DNA of 37,821 bases from Paenibacillus vietnamensis (GCF_020169515.1 NZ_JAHMHW010000030.1:1-37821), one strand, 5' to 3'. Shown: positions 24,207-32,808, numbered from the stretch's first letter. The notes: generated by a model not told the origin, from the sequence alone. Translations and numbers: made by a program.

Positions 24207-25442
24207 TTATAATAGATCGGCAATATGAAAAAAACGATATTTCGTTTGTTCCGTCCAGGCGTAAGAATCCCTGTAGTCCCAATAGCGGTGCCTGCTGGCA
24301 ACGGTGTTCGCATTGACGAGCGGCATGCCGAACGAGTCAAAGGCGGTGACGATCGTGCTGTGCTGGAAGCGGTGGTCGCCGTTCCAATCATACGTGATCA
24401 CGTCCCCAAGCTGGAGCTGATCCGCCGACTGGACGACCTCGGCCCTGAGCCCCGTATTTTTGGAGCCGGATAAAAAATTGGTCAAGGCGTTCGATACCGC
24501 CCAGCTGTAGCTCCACCATTCGCTGCCTTTATTCCGTCCCTTATACCACCAGCCGGATTCTCTTTTACCAGTATAGTTCATCGGGGCATTGCCTGCAAAG
24601 AGACACTGCGAGACGTAATGGGTGCAGTTGACCTCGAACAGCTCGTAAGCCGGGTTCCCCTCGTTCCACCAACGGTCCGCGTAGGCCGCAGCCAAATCTC
24701 TCCTGTAGCGAATCCCCGGCTGACGGTGTTTGAATTGCGGGATTAGGTCATAATTTAAGTATGGTATTGATGGCGTTGACGAATCGTCGAAGAGCTCCGA
24801 GTAATCGTCGACGGTCATCCAGTTGTCATTGGACATGCCGAAGCGCGGCCTTCTTTCCGCAATGAGCGGCTCCACACGGAGAACCTCCCATTCGCCTGCG
24901 GACAGGCCCAGCCAGATGCGCTCGTATTCGGAACGCTCCTCCATGTAGAATCGCCCGGACTGCTCCATTCTTCTTTTGATATGAAGCTTGATCAGTACGG
25001 ATACTTCGCTGGATGACTCGTTTACCCGGACCAGCTCGGCTTTCGTTTCGCAGCCGGCGGGCAGCGCGCCTCTCATCAGGTCCCGCGAGCGCAGCCGGTC
25101 GAGTCTGCCGTGGAGACGGGCGCAATGGTCGCCGTCCGTTACGAAATCGGACAAAATGCCTGCTTGCTGATTCGTTTCCGCTTGATTGTACAGGCTGACG
25201 TACCTATGGATCGAGGACTTCCAGCCTTGCGTCTCGCCTTGCTGTCTCTTCTGCTCGTAATCCGAGGAGCGAAGCAGCGAATTGAGCGTGGATTTCGGCT
25301 GCGAATCCTTATTGCCGCCGGACGGAGCTGCATGAACAGCAGCCTCAGGCTGCGGCTTTCGTGCTGAGGACGCCTGCTTGGAAGTGCTTTGATTACGCTT
25401 CTGACCTTGGCTGCCCGGTCCACGGTTACCCGTTCGAGGCAT
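24207..25442 (-). CDS. Amidase-domain (Amidase_6-like) protein
   Basis: A 411-residue protein whose C-terminal ~165 residues match the putative amidase domain found in Bacillales wall-active proteins: YADRWWNEGNPAYELFEVNCTHYVSQCL with the likely nucleophile Cys273, LQLGDVITYDW, and the likely catalytic His361 in RFQHSTIV. The usual DCTNFVSQ is here NCTHYVSQ. The N-terminal 50 residues are Gln/Ser/Lys-rich low complexity, with no signal peptide or membrane segment, which is unusual for a wall hydrolase. Residues 55-200 resemble a beta-rich accessory domain. AAGGAGGG is 6 nt upstream of the ATG. It is the first gene of a probable operon with ddl, which supports a link with the cell wall. Confidence 0.85.
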   Translation of the reverse strand: MPRTGNRGPGSQGQKRNQSTSKQASSARKPQPEAAVHAAPSGGNKDSQPKSTLNSLLRSSDYEQKRQQGETQGWKSSIHRYVSLYNQAETNQQAGILSDFVTDGDHCARLHGRLDRLRSRDLMRGALPAGCETKAELVRVNESSSEVSVLIKLHIKRRMEQSGRFYMEERSEYERIWLGLSAGEWEVLRVEPLIAERRPRFGMSNDNWMTVDDYSELFDDSSTPSIPYLNYDLIPQFKHRQPGIRYRRDLAAAYADRWWNEGNPAYELFEVNCTHYVSQCLFAGNAPMNYTGKRESGWWYKGRNKGSEWWSYSWAVSNALTNFLSGSKNTGLRAEVVQSADQLQLGDVITYDWNGDHRFQHSTIVTAFDSFGMPLVNANTVASRHRYWDYRDSYAWTEQTKYRFFHIADLL

Positions 25443-25586
25443 CGCAATCCCTCCTTGAAATCATGCCGGTACATTAGCTTAACACAGAATAACTGCTTCA
25501 TTATATGAGCCGAACAGCCGATTCATGTAACATTCGCCAATTCCGTTTTCAAACCGATTTACATGCTCCAAAGGGCATAAATGGAC

Positions 25587-25616
25587 TTTACGTAGCCGAG
25601 GTTTTAAAGATATAAT
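25587..25616 (+). promoter_or_regulatory. Sigma-A promoter of acnA
   Basis: TTTACG (25587-25592), an 18-bp spacer and a perfect TATAAT (25611-25616). The predicted start, near 25623, is 17 bp before the palindrome at 25640. Confidence 0.7.
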
Positions 25617-25639
25617 AGGTCTATAGAGATTTTGAAATT

Positions 25640-25660
25640 GTGTTTCACAGAATGAAACAC
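25640..25660 (+). promoter_or_regulatory. 21-bp palindromic operator in the acnA leader
   Basis: Perfect 8-bp arms GTGTTTCA and TGAAACAC surround CAGAA. The 17-bp core is GTTTCACAGAATGAAAC. It lies between the promoter and the acnA ribosome binding site and matches the palindrome in front of the nearby IclR-family gene at 15 of 17 positions. Confidence 0.7.
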
Positions 25661-25687
25661 GCACTACACTCAAAGAGGAGAATGATG

Positions 25688-28405
25688 ATGTCTACACAAA
25701 ACCATTACTCGGTTCGCACATCGCTCGAAGCAGGCGGCAAATCCTTCGCCTACTACAGCCTTACCGGGCTGCAAGAGCAAGGGCTTGGCGACATTTCGAA
25801 GCTGCCTTTCTCGATCAAAGTGCTTCTCGAGGCTGCCGTACGCCAATTCGACGGACGCGCCATCACGCCTGAGCACGTAAAGCAGCTTGCAAACTGGGCT
25901 GAAGGCCGCGAAGATAAAGAAATTCCGTTTATCCCTGCCCGTATCGTTTTGCAGGACTTCACCGGTGTACCGGTTGTCGTTGACCTTGCGGCAATGCGCG
26001 ACACCGTACAAAAAGCAGGCGGAGATCCGAAGAAGATCAACCCGCTTGTACCGGTTGACCTTGTTATCGACCACTCGGTTATGGTTGACGCGTTCGGCTC
26101 CCCGGAAGCTCTCGAGTACAACACGAAAGTGGAATTCGAACGGAACGAAGAGCGTTACCGGTTCCTCCGCTGGGCGCAAACGGCATTCGATAACTTCCGC
26201 GCGGTTCCTCCTGGAACGGGTATCGTTCACCAGGTTAACCTTGAATACCTTGCATCCGTTGCGGCTACTAAAACTGTAGACGGCGAAACTGTCGTTTACC
26301 CGGACTCGCTCGTAGGTACGGACTCTCATACTACGATGATTAACGGTCTTGGCGTAGTCGGCTGGGGCGTTGGCGGTATCGAGGCAGAAGCCGGCATGCT
26401 TGGCCAGCCGCTTTATTTCGTTATGCCTGAGGTTATCGGCTTCAAGCTGACCGGCAAGCTCGCGGAAGGCGCTACCGCTACCGACCTGGCTCTGACGGTT
26501 ACTCAAATATTGCGTAAAAAAGGCGTTGTCGGCAAATTCGTCGAGTTCTTCGGCCCTGGCCTCTCCAACATCAGCCTTGCGGACCGCGCAACGGTTGCGA
26601 ACATGGCACCTGAGTACGGCGCTACGATCGGCTTCTTCCCTGTCGACAGCGAAACGCTCAGCTACCTGCGTCAAACCGGCCGCTCCGAGGATCTTATCGA
26701 TCTGGTTGACAAATACTACCATGCGCAAGGCATGTTCCGCACGGACGAAACACCGGACCCTGTATTCTCCGATGTGGTTGAGCTTGACCTTTCGACAATC
26801 GTGCCTTCCCTCGCAGGTCCTAAGCGTCCGCAAGACCGCGTAGAGCTGACTGCGATGAAGGAATCGTTCAATAACATTATCCGCACTCCTATCGATAAAG
26901 GCGGTTACGGCCTGAGCGACGAGAAAATCGAGCAAGTCGTAACAGTTAAGCATAATGACGGACAAGTGAGCAAAATGGGCACCGGCGCTGTCGTTATCGC
27001 GGCGATTACGAGCTGCACGAACACATCCAACCCTAGCGTTATGGTTGGCGCCGGCCTCGTAGCTAAAAAAGCTGTTGCTCTCGGCCTTAAGAAACCTGCC
27101 TATGTGAAAAGCTCCCTGACGCCGGGCTCGCTCGTCGTTACGGAATACTTGACCAAAGCAGGCCTGATCGAGCCGCTTGAAGCGCTTGGCTTCCACGTTG
27201 CAGGCTACGGCTGCGCAACTTGTATCGGTAACTCCGGTCCGCTTCCTGACGAAGTCAGCAAAGCGATCGCCGATAACGATATGACGGTATCCGCTGTGCT
27301 TTCCGGTAACCGTAACTTCGAAGGCCGCGTACATGCTCAGGTTAAAGCCAACTACCTGGCTTCGCCGCCGCTCGTTATCGCTTATGCGCTTGCCGGCACG
27401 ACGAACATCGACCTGACGACCGATCCGATCGGCTACACGGAAGATAACAAGCCAGTTTACCTGAAGGACATTTGGCCGACTTCCCAAGAAGTCAGCGAGA
27501 CGATGGCAGCCGCTCTGAACGCCGAAATGTTCCGCAACAAATACGAGAACGTATTTACGCAAAACGAGCGTTGGAACGCGATTTCGGTACCTAAAGGCGA
27601 AAGCTACGAGTGGGATTCCAAATCGACTTACATCCAAAACCCGCCGTTCTTCGAAGGCCTTGGCTCCGAGCTGTCCGACATTGCCGACATCCAATCGGCT
27701 AACGTGCTTGCTTTGATGGGCGATTCCGTCACGACGGACCACATTTCGCCTGCCGGCAACATCACGGTTAACAGCCCGGGCGGCCAATACCTGATCGATA
27801 ATGGCGTAGAGCGCAAGGATTTCAACTCCTACGGCTCCCGCCGCGGTAACCACGAAGTGATGATGCGCGGTACGTTCGCGAACATCCGTATCCGTAACCA
27901 AGTGGCTCCGGGCACCGAGGGCGGCGTAACGACTTACCTGCCTACGGACGAAGTTATGTCCATTTACGATGCATCGATGAAATATCAAAAAGACGGCAAA
28001 AACCTCGTCGTTATCGCCGGCAAAGAATACGGTACGGGAAGCTCCCGCGACTGGGCGGCTAAAGGCACATTCCTGCTTGGCGTTAAAGCCGTTATCGCTG
28101 AAAGCTTCGAGCGGATCCACCGTTCCAACCTTGTGGGCATGGGCGTTCTTCCGCTTCAATTCACGGAAGGCCAAAGCTGGAAAACGCTTGGCATTACCGG
28201 CCGCGAAACGTTCGATATTACCGGCTTGAACAACGACGTAACGCCGGGCTCGAAAGTAACGGTTACCGCTACCCGCGAAGACGGCACAACGTTCGAATTC
28301 CCTGCAATCGTTCGTCTGGATTCGATGGTTGACGTCGACTACTACCGCAACGGCGGCATCCTGCAAACGGTGCTTCGCCAAATGATCGCTAACATGCAGG
28401 CGTAA
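25688..28405 (+). CDS. acnA: Aconitate hydratase A
   Basis: A 905-residue aconitase of the AcnA/CitB/IRP1 type that interconverts citrate and isocitrate in the TCA cycle. The three Fe-S ligands are Cys443 (TSCTNTSNPSVM) and Cys509 and Cys512 (GYGCATCIGNSGPL), with the 66 and 3 residue spacing of IRP1. VGTDSHTTMINGLGVVGWGVGGIEAE and, in the C-terminal swivel domain, GKEYGTGSSRDWAAKG and ESFERIHRSNLVGMGVLPLQF are family signatures. In Bacillus the homologue can also bind RNA. Three in-frame ATGs occur in a row; 25688 is 7 nt from GAGGAG and is preferred. It is monocistronic, with a strong terminator, and its leader carries the 21-bp operator. Confidence 0.97.
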   Translation: MSTQNHYSVRTSLEAGGKSFAYYSLTGLQEQGLGDISKLPFSIKVLLEAAVRQFDGRAITPEHVKQLANWAEGREDKEIPFIPARIVLQDFTGVPVVVDLAAMRDTVQKAGGDPKKINPLVPVDLVIDHSVMVDAFGSPEALEYNTKVEFERNEERYRFLRWAQTAFDNFRAVPPGTGIVHQVNLEYLASVAATKTVDGETVVYPDSLVGTDSHTTMINGLGVVGWGVGGIEAEAGMLGQPLYFVMPEVIGFKLTGKLAEGATATDLALTVTQILRKKGVVGKFVEFFGPGLSNISLADRATVANMAPEYGATIGFFPVDSETLSYLRQTGRSEDLIDLVDKYYHAQGMFRTDETPDPVFSDVVELDLSTIVPSLAGPKRPQDRVELTAMKESFNNIIRTPIDKGGYGLSDEKIEQVVTVKHNDGQVSKMGTGAVVIAAITSCTNTSNPSVMVGAGLVAKKAVALGLKKPAYVKSSLTPGSLVVTEYLTKAGLIEPLEALGFHVAGYGCATCIGNSGPLPDEVSKAIADNDMTVSAVLSGNRNFEGRVHAQVKANYLASPPLVIAYALAGTTNIDLTTDPIGYTEDNKPVYLKDIWPTSQEVSETMAAALNAEMFRNKYENVFTQNERWNAISVPKGESYEWDSKSTYIQNPPFFEGLGSELSDIADIQSANVLALMGDSVTTDHISPAGNITVNSPGGQYLIDNGVERKDFNSYGSRRGNHEVMMRGTFANIRIRNQVAPGTEGGVTTYLPTDEVMSIYDASMKYQKDGKNLVVIAGKEYGTGSSRDWAAKGTFLLGVKAVIAESFERIHRSNLVGMGVLPLQFTEGQSWKTLGITGRETFDITGLNNDVTPGSKVTVTATREDGTTFEFPAIVRLDSMVDVDYYRNGGILQTVLRQMIANMQA

Positions 28406-28436
28406 ACGAGGCTGACGCCTTTTTACGGCTTAAATG

Positions 28437-28478
28437 AAAAAGCCACGCTTTCCCGAATTTGGGAGGCGTGGCTTTTTT
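28437..28478 (+). terminator. Bidirectional terminator between acnA and the IclR gene
   Basis: The arms AAAAGCCACGC and GCGTGGCTTTT enclose a loop with its own short TCCC/GGGA pairing. T-runs on both strands suit the convergent genes on either side. Confidence 0.9.
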
Positions 28479-28540
28479 ATTATCGAAAATAAAAACAGGC
28501 GCGAGTGAACTTCACCGGCCTGCCTGTTTCCTTATATCAA

Positions 28541-29284
28541 TTACAGGATCATGATTCCCATCCGCTTGGCCGATTCCATCAGCGTAGGCGCATAGTCGCG
28601 CATCGTATCCATCGTCAGCCTGCTGGCGGGTCCCGAGACGGACAGCGCCGCTTTTATTTTTCCCGTCCGGTCAAAAATCGGCGCCGACAAAGCCGCAGCT
28701 CCCGCTTCCCGTTCCTCGAAGCTCGTGGCATAGCCGCTGGCGAGAATCTCGTCAAGCTGCTGCTTATATTGATCGAGATCGATTGAATACAGCCAAGCAG
28801 GATCTCCGAAGATGCTTTCCTGAACGGCCGGATCTGTGTAGGCGATAAGCACCTTGCTCGAAGCGCCTGCATACAGAGGCAGCCTGACGCCTACCGGAGC
28901 TACCCTGCGCACGGCCTGATTGCTTTGCACCGCCTGAATCCGGATCCGCTCCGAGCCGTCTCTGACATAGATGCTGACCGTCTCTCCCAGCTGGTCGCGC
29001 AAGCGCTCCATCTCGGGCAGCCAGATCGTCGCCTGGTCATCCGTCCTGGACAAATTGGCGGATAGCTCCCATACCTTTAGACCCAAATGATAGCGGTCCG
29101 TCGACCGGTCCCGCTCGATAAAACCCTTCTCCTCCAAAGTGGCGAGCATCCGGTGAACCGTGCTCTTGTGCAAACCGACATGTTCGGCAATTTCCGTCAT
29201 CGCCCAGTCCGTCTTCATCGTAAAGCAAAGCAAAATATCCAGCGCCCGATCCACCGACCGGACCGTCGATTTTCCTTCCTCCAT
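28541..29284 (-). CDS. IclR-family transcriptional regulator
   Basis: A 247-residue regulator with the two IclR parts. The N-terminal winged helix-turn-helix spans residues ~8-70 (RSVDRALDILLCF, then MTEIAEHVGLHKSTVHRMLATLEEKGFIER). The C-terminal effector domain spans ~85-245 (LPLYAGASSKVLIAY, GYATSFEEREAGAAALSAPIFD, IKAALSVSGPASRL). IclR proteins bind small organic acids or sugars and usually sit on palindromes of the GTTTCA-N5-TGAAAC sort. Exactly such a site lies in this gene's own leader and in the acnA leader, so autoregulation and control of aconitase are likely. The ATG at 29284 has AAGGAGG 9 nt upstream. The in-frame extension to 29320 would start inside the operator. Confidence 0.92.
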   Translation of the reverse strand: MEEGKSTVRSVDRALDILLCFTMKTDWAMTEIAEHVGLHKSTVHRMLATLEEKGFIERDRSTDRYHLGLKVWELSANLSRTDDQATIWLPEMERLRDQLGETVSIYVRDGSERIRIQAVQSNQAVRRVAPVGVRLPLYAGASSKVLIAYTDPAVQESIFGDPAWLYSIDLDQYKQQLDEILASGYATSFEEREAGAAALSAPIFDRTGKIKAALSVSGPASRLTMDTMRDYAPTLMESAKRMGIMIL

Positions 29285-29308
29285 GCCGCTGCACCTCCTT
29301 GGCCAATA

Positions 29309-29327
29309 AGTTTCACTCAATGAAACT
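29309..29327 (-). promoter_or_regulatory. 19-bp palindromic operator in front of the IclR gene
   Basis: Perfect 7-bp arms AGTTTCA and TGAAACT surround CTCAA. It lies just downstream of the predicted transcription start of the IclR gene and shares 15 of 17 core positions with the acnA site. Confidence 0.75.
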
Positions 29328-29338
29328 GTTTCTCATTC

Positions 29339-29368
29339 AGTATAACTCATTACGACTATTTTCGTAAA
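29339..29368 (-). promoter_or_regulatory. Sigma-A promoter of the IclR gene
   Basis: On the minus strand, TTTACG (29368-29363), an 18-bp spacer and TATACT (29344-29339). The -35 element and spacer length are the same as at acnA. Confidence 0.7.
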
Positions 29369-29425
29369 GAAAAGTTGTTTACATTACAGCTGTATTACAA
29401 CTGCTTAACAATATCCCGACATCAA

Positions 29426-29454
29426 TTGACAGGCCTTTAGAACCGGTCTACGAT
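29426..29454 (+). promoter_or_regulatory. Sigma-A promoter of the alpha/beta hydrolase gene
   Basis: A perfect TTGACA (29426-29431), a 17-bp spacer and TACGAT (29449-29454), about 100 bp before the start codon. An imperfect palindrome GTTGT...TACAGCTGTA...ACAAC lies upstream, at about 29374-29401. Confidence 0.7.
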
Positions 29455-29552
29455 AAAAGGACTAGAAACGATAAGCGCTTTCAAATTCCGATACTTGCGA
29501 CAGCGTTCGCTCCCCGGATGCCCCTGCGCCGAACTGATAGGAGATGATCCTC

Positions 29553-30608
29553 ATGAGCACAACCACGATGACACCTTTGCCGCTTGAAGGCAGTTTTCCA
29601 CAGGGCCTTCAACCATTTCCTATGCCGGATGCCGAGTACATTTTCAAACGCAACAAGGCGAAGAGCCGGAACAGGCATCTGCTGGTCGCTTCCGCCGCTT
29701 CCATTACGGCCATGTGCCTTCTGGCTTTCGTGATCTTTCACGGCTATGTCGCCTGGATGCTTGCCTATCCGTTCGTTGCGCCGCTTAAATCGAATCCTCA
29801 GGAAGCGATCGGCGTAGCGTACGAGAATGTCGTATTTCCGAGCAAGAGCGGCAACACGACCGTTAGCGGCTGGTATATACCGGCGGATACCGATGGCGGC
29901 GAGAAAGCCGAATCGCAGCGAACCGTAGTTTTCAGCCACGGCTACGGAGCCAACCGCGAAGAAAACTGGGTGCCGATGTACGAGCTGTCCAAGCTGCTGC
30001 ACGGCTTGAATTATAATATTTTGATGTTTGATTACGGCTATGCGTCGAAGGAATACAAAGCTCCGGCCACAGGCGGACTGGAGGAATCCCAGCAGCTTCT
30101 GGCAGCAGTCGATTATGTCAAATCCCGCGGTGCGGAGGATATCGTCGTCTGGGGCTTCTCGATGGGCGCGGGAACGGCTCTGCAAGCCGCTCTTCAAACC
30201 GGAGATATCGATGCCATGATTTTAGACAGCCTGTTCATCCCAAGCTCGAAAGCTCTGTTCGATAATTTAAACCAATTTGTCACCCTGCCGAACTTCTCCC
30301 TGCCAATGATAGAATCGCTCATTCCGCTGTGGACAGGCAGCAGCTTCGGCTCCATACCGGCGCAGGAGGTCATCTCGCACGTCTATGACATTCCATTGTT
30401 TATTATGCATGGCACGAATGACGTGAAAGCTCCTTACCAAACGGCCGAAGCCGTTGCCGACAGCCAAGGGAGCCCGCTATCGCGCACGTGGATCGTTCCG
30501 GAAGGGCAGCATGAAATGCTGTTCCGCGCGCATCCGACCGAATATATACAGCGTGCCGCTTTATTTTTGAGCCAGGTCGACCAGCAGCTGCAATCAGATC
30601 GGGCATAG
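29553..30608 (+). CDS. Membrane-anchored alpha/beta hydrolase
   Basis: A 351-residue hydrolase with an N-terminal membrane segment at about residues 43-68, so the catalytic domain is probably outside the membrane. The fold is alpha/beta hydrolase: the oxyanion region is TVVFSHGYGANREENW, the nucleophile Ser lies in VWGFSMGAGTAL, the acid Asp in MHGTNDVKAPY, and the catalytic His in PEGQHEMLF. The best-known relatives are BEM46/YqkD-like hydrolases, with unknown natural substrates. The ATG at 29553 is chosen over 29544 because AGGAG directly abuts the latter. It has its own promoter. The extended SOD gene follows 86 bp downstream in the same direction and could be co-transcribed. Confidence 0.9.
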   Translation: MSTTTMTPLPLEGSFPQGLQPFPMPDAEYIFKRNKAKSRNRHLLVASAASITAMCLLAFVIFHGYVAWMLAYPFVAPLKSNPQEAIGVAYENVVFPSKSGNTTVSGWYIPADTDGGEKAESQRTVVFSHGYGANREENWVPMYELSKLLHGLNYNILMFDYGYASKEYKAPATGGLEESQQLLAAVDYVKSRGAEDIVVWGFSMGAGTALQAALQTGDIDAMILDSLFIPSSKALFDNLNQFVTLPNFSLPMIESLIPLWTGSSFGSIPAQEVISHVYDIPLFIMHGTNDVKAPYQTAEAVADSQGSPLSRTWIVPEGQHEMLFRAHPTEYIQRAALFLSQVDQQLQSDRA

Positions 30609-30694
30609 TAACGGGGAAAGCACGACATAAGCCGCCGCCGCGGCGAATACATCTAGTAATGATGAACTAGCTGCGGCAGAAGGAGGCGATGGTC

Positions 30695-31783
30695 GTGCTT
30701 TTTGTTTACGGTTCGCTCATGCCCGTCCGGGTCATGGAAATGGTTCGTCAGTGGAAAATGCAGGAGAAGGAACACAATTCGATGATTATGCAAGCAGCCC
30801 CAAGGCTGGAGCGCCAATATATACAGCTGCTTGAAGCCTGGGAGCCGATATTCGTCCGCACCTCGGATTATGCGTCCGAATGGCTGGACGAGTGGCAGGC
30901 CTATCCTTCCCGGCTTCCCAAAAACGCGGAAAAAAACGTGGATACGGTAGTCGCTTCGGCTCTCAAACAGTCCCGTACCTACGTGGATCAGCTCACCCAG
31001 CTGATTGAGAGGATCACGGAACCGGACAAACCGTCGATCGAGCGGACCATCATCCAGCATGCCATACGGGAATCCGATTATTATATCGGCGCCATGAGCG
31101 GCTATGGGCAATCCGAGAGCAGGCAGGCGAATCCGGATTACCGCGCGCCCATTCAGCAGGTTCCTCCCGGCGGCCACAAGCTGCCTCCCCTTCCTTACCC
31201 CTATAGCGCCCTGATGCCATATATCGATGAGCTTACGATGAAAATTCACCACGATGTCCATCATCAATCGTACGTCGATGGATTGAATATAGCGGAAAAG
31301 CAGCTGCAAGCCGCCCGTGAGACCGGTAACTTCGAGCTAATCAAGCACTGGGAGCGCGAGCTTGCCTTTAACGGAGCGGGGCATTATCTCCATACGCTGT
31401 TTTGGAGCACGATGTCTCCGAGCGGCGGCCGGGAGCCCGCCGGGCAGCTGGCCGCCCAGCTCGCGAACGATTTTGGCAGCTATGCGGCGTTCAAGCAGCA
31501 GTTCAGCGAAGCGGCGGCGAAGGTGGAAGGCGGCGGCTGGGCCATTCTCGTATGGAGCCCCCGCAGCAGACGGCTTGAGATTTTGACCGCCGAGAAGCAC
31601 CAGAACCTGTCCCAATGGGATGTCGTTCCGCTGCTGCCGCTCGATGTCTGGGAGCACGCCTACTACTTGAAGCATCAAAACCGGCGGCCCGATTATATCC
31701 AGGATTGGTGGAACGTCGTCAACTGGCCTTATGTCGCCGAACGTTTCGCGGAAGCGCGCAAGCTCGTTTGGCAGCCGGTTTAA
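30695..31783 (+). CDS. sodF: SodF-like Fe/Mn superoxide dismutase with long N-terminal domain
   Basis: A 362-residue protein in two parts. Residues ~160-362 are a complete Fe/Mn superoxide dismutase: the metal ligands are the first His of KIHHDVHHQSYV, His of GHYLHTLFW, and Asp and His of LDVWEHAYYL. This domain closely resembles Bacillus subtilis SodF (HHQSYVDGLN, WERELAFNGAGHYLH, LEILTAEKH). The first ~150 residues are helical and charged, starting with QWKMQEKEHNSMI, and are about twice as long as the SodF extension. They contain several His and Glu that could bind metal, but I recognise no family with confidence. GTG at 30695 is preferred (8 nt from AGGAGG); ATG at 30689 is only 2 nt from it. 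A shared terminator follows. Confidence 0.9.
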   Translation: MLFVYGSLMPVRVMEMVRQWKMQEKEHNSMIMQAAPRLERQYIQLLEAWEPIFVRTSDYASEWLDEWQAYPSRLPKNAEKNVDTVVASALKQSRTYVDQLTQLIERITEPDKPSIERTIIQHAIRESDYYIGAMSGYGQSESRQANPDYRAPIQQVPPGGHKLPPLPYPYSALMPYIDELTMKIHHDVHHQSYVDGLNIAEKQLQAARETGNFELIKHWERELAFNGAGHYLHTLFWSTMSPSGGREPAGQLAAQLANDFGSYAAFKQQFSEAAAKVEGGGWAILVWSPRSRRLEILTAEKHQNLSQWDVVPLLPLDVWEHAYYLKHQNRRPDYIQDWWNVVNWPYVAERFAEARKLVWQPV

Positions 31784-31787
31784 AAAA

Positions 31788-31863
31788 AGTCCGACGGAGA
31801 ACGCCGAGCATAGCCCCATGTGTACAATGACCAGGGTCTATGTCCGGTTCCCGTCGGACTTTT
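31788..31863. terminator. Bidirectional terminator between sodF and folE
   Basis: The arms AGTCCGACGG and CCGTCGGACT, extended by GAAC/GTTC, enclose a loop of about 45 nt. The A-run before and the TTTT after let it act on both strands. Confidence 0.75.
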
Positions 31864-31877
31864 ATCATGTTCAGCCT

Positions 31878-32471
31878 CTATTGCTTGAGCAGTGTCAGAA
31901 ACTCCGAGCGAAGCGCCGCGCTCGTGCGGAACTCCCCGCGTACGGCCGACGTGACCGTCTTGCTGCCGGGCTTCTTGACGCCGCGCGCGCACATGCACAG
32001 ATGCTCTCCTTCCACAACGACCATAACGCCGTGCGGTTTAAGCTCCTCGTCGAGAATATCAGCCACCTGCGAGGTGATGCGCTCTTGTACCTGCAGGCGG
32101 CGGGTAACCGCCTCTACCAGCCTCGCCAGCTTGCTGAGCCCGGCGATCTTGCCGCTAGGAATATAGCCGATATGGGCTTTGCCGAAAAACGGCGCCATAT
32201 GATGCTCGCATTGACTGTAATAGACGATATCTCTTACGATAACGAGCTCCTCGTGCTGTTCATCGAACGTGACGCCCAGCACCTCGCGGGGGTCGACCTC
32301 GTACCCTGCAAAAATTTCCTCGTACATCCGCGTCACTCTGGCCGGCGTCTCGAGCAGCCCTTCCCGCTCGACGTCTTCGCCTACGAGCTTCAGGATCTCT
32401 TTAATATGGTGCTCGATCTTCTCCCGGTTTGCCGTTACCCTCGAATTGACGTAATCTTTTTTTCCCGCCAT
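31878..32471 (-). CDS. folE: GTP cyclohydrolase I
   Basis: A 197-residue enzyme that converts GTP to 7,8-dihydroneopterin triphosphate, the first step of folate and of queuosine/preQ0 synthesis. The zinc ligands are visible: Cys and His in SQCEHHMAPFFGKAH and Cys in GEHLCMCARGVKK. LETPARVTRMYEE, GLSKLARLVE and RLQVQERIT are family motifs. This is the classic zinc-dependent FolE rather than FolE2. AAGGAGGGG is 7 nt upstream. It is the last gene of the minus-strand run, which also includes the queuosine enzyme QueG, so a shared role in queuosine supply is possible. Confidence 0.96.
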   Translation of the reverse strand: MAGKKDYVNSRVTANREKIEHHIKEILKLVGEDVEREGLLETPARVTRMYEEIFAGYEVDPREVLGVTFDEQHEELVIVRDIVYYSQCEHHMAPFFGKAHIGYIPSGKIAGLSKLARLVEAVTRRLQVQERITSQVADILDEELKPHGVMVVVEGEHLCMCARGVKKPGSKTVTSAVRGEFRTSAALRSEFLTLLKQ

Positions 32472-32508
32472 TCAAAACCCCTCCTTCCGGTGTGTCCTTC
32501 TCTTCTCC

Positions 32509-32730
32509 CTACCTGCGCGGGAATTTTTGATTTTTCATCATGTTCTGCGCTTTGGCCATCTGCTGCTTGTTCAGGTTGTAGCCCATCTGCTTGGCCATCT
32601 TCTGAATCATTTCCGGATCGTTCTGCATCTTCTCAAGCTGCTTGCGCAAATAAAACACGCCGATAAAGAAGCCGCCGACGGCTCCTGCCAACAACGTTAC
32701 GATCGGAACCACAATGTTAACCCAATTCAT
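32509..32730 (-). CDS. yneF: YneF family (UPF0154) small membrane protein
   Basis: A 73-residue protein with one N-terminal membrane segment (VNIVVPIVTLLAGAVGGFFIGVFY, residues 3-26) and a basic cytoplasmic tail with the family's KMQNDPEMIQKMAKQMGY and NKQQMAKAQNMMK segments. Its function is unknown. The ATG at 32730 is the family start; the in-frame extension to 32802 is not used. The ribosome binding site is modest (GGTGA). It sits between queG and folE in the same direction. Confidence 0.92.
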   Translation of the reverse strand: MNWVNIVVPIVTLLAGAVGGFFIGVFYLRKQLEKMQNDPEMIQKMAKQMGYNLNKQQMAKAQNMMKNQKFPRR

Positions 32731-32808
32731 AATGTCACCAGACCCTTCCTTTTCTCTGCAGCATAATGCTCCCATGATAGCATGTTCGCCCCATGTTCGC
32801 AATGAAAG

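Noticed and set aside
24185..24391. N-terminal extension of ddl
   Set aside because: It overlaps the amidase gene in another frame. The family start and GGAGG are at 24184.
25670..28381. 903-codon open frame antisense to acnA
   Set aside because: Its product has no recognisable family and a shadow-like composition (many Arg/Val/Asn from reversed codons). The plus strand encodes a complete aconitase with all Fe-S ligands.
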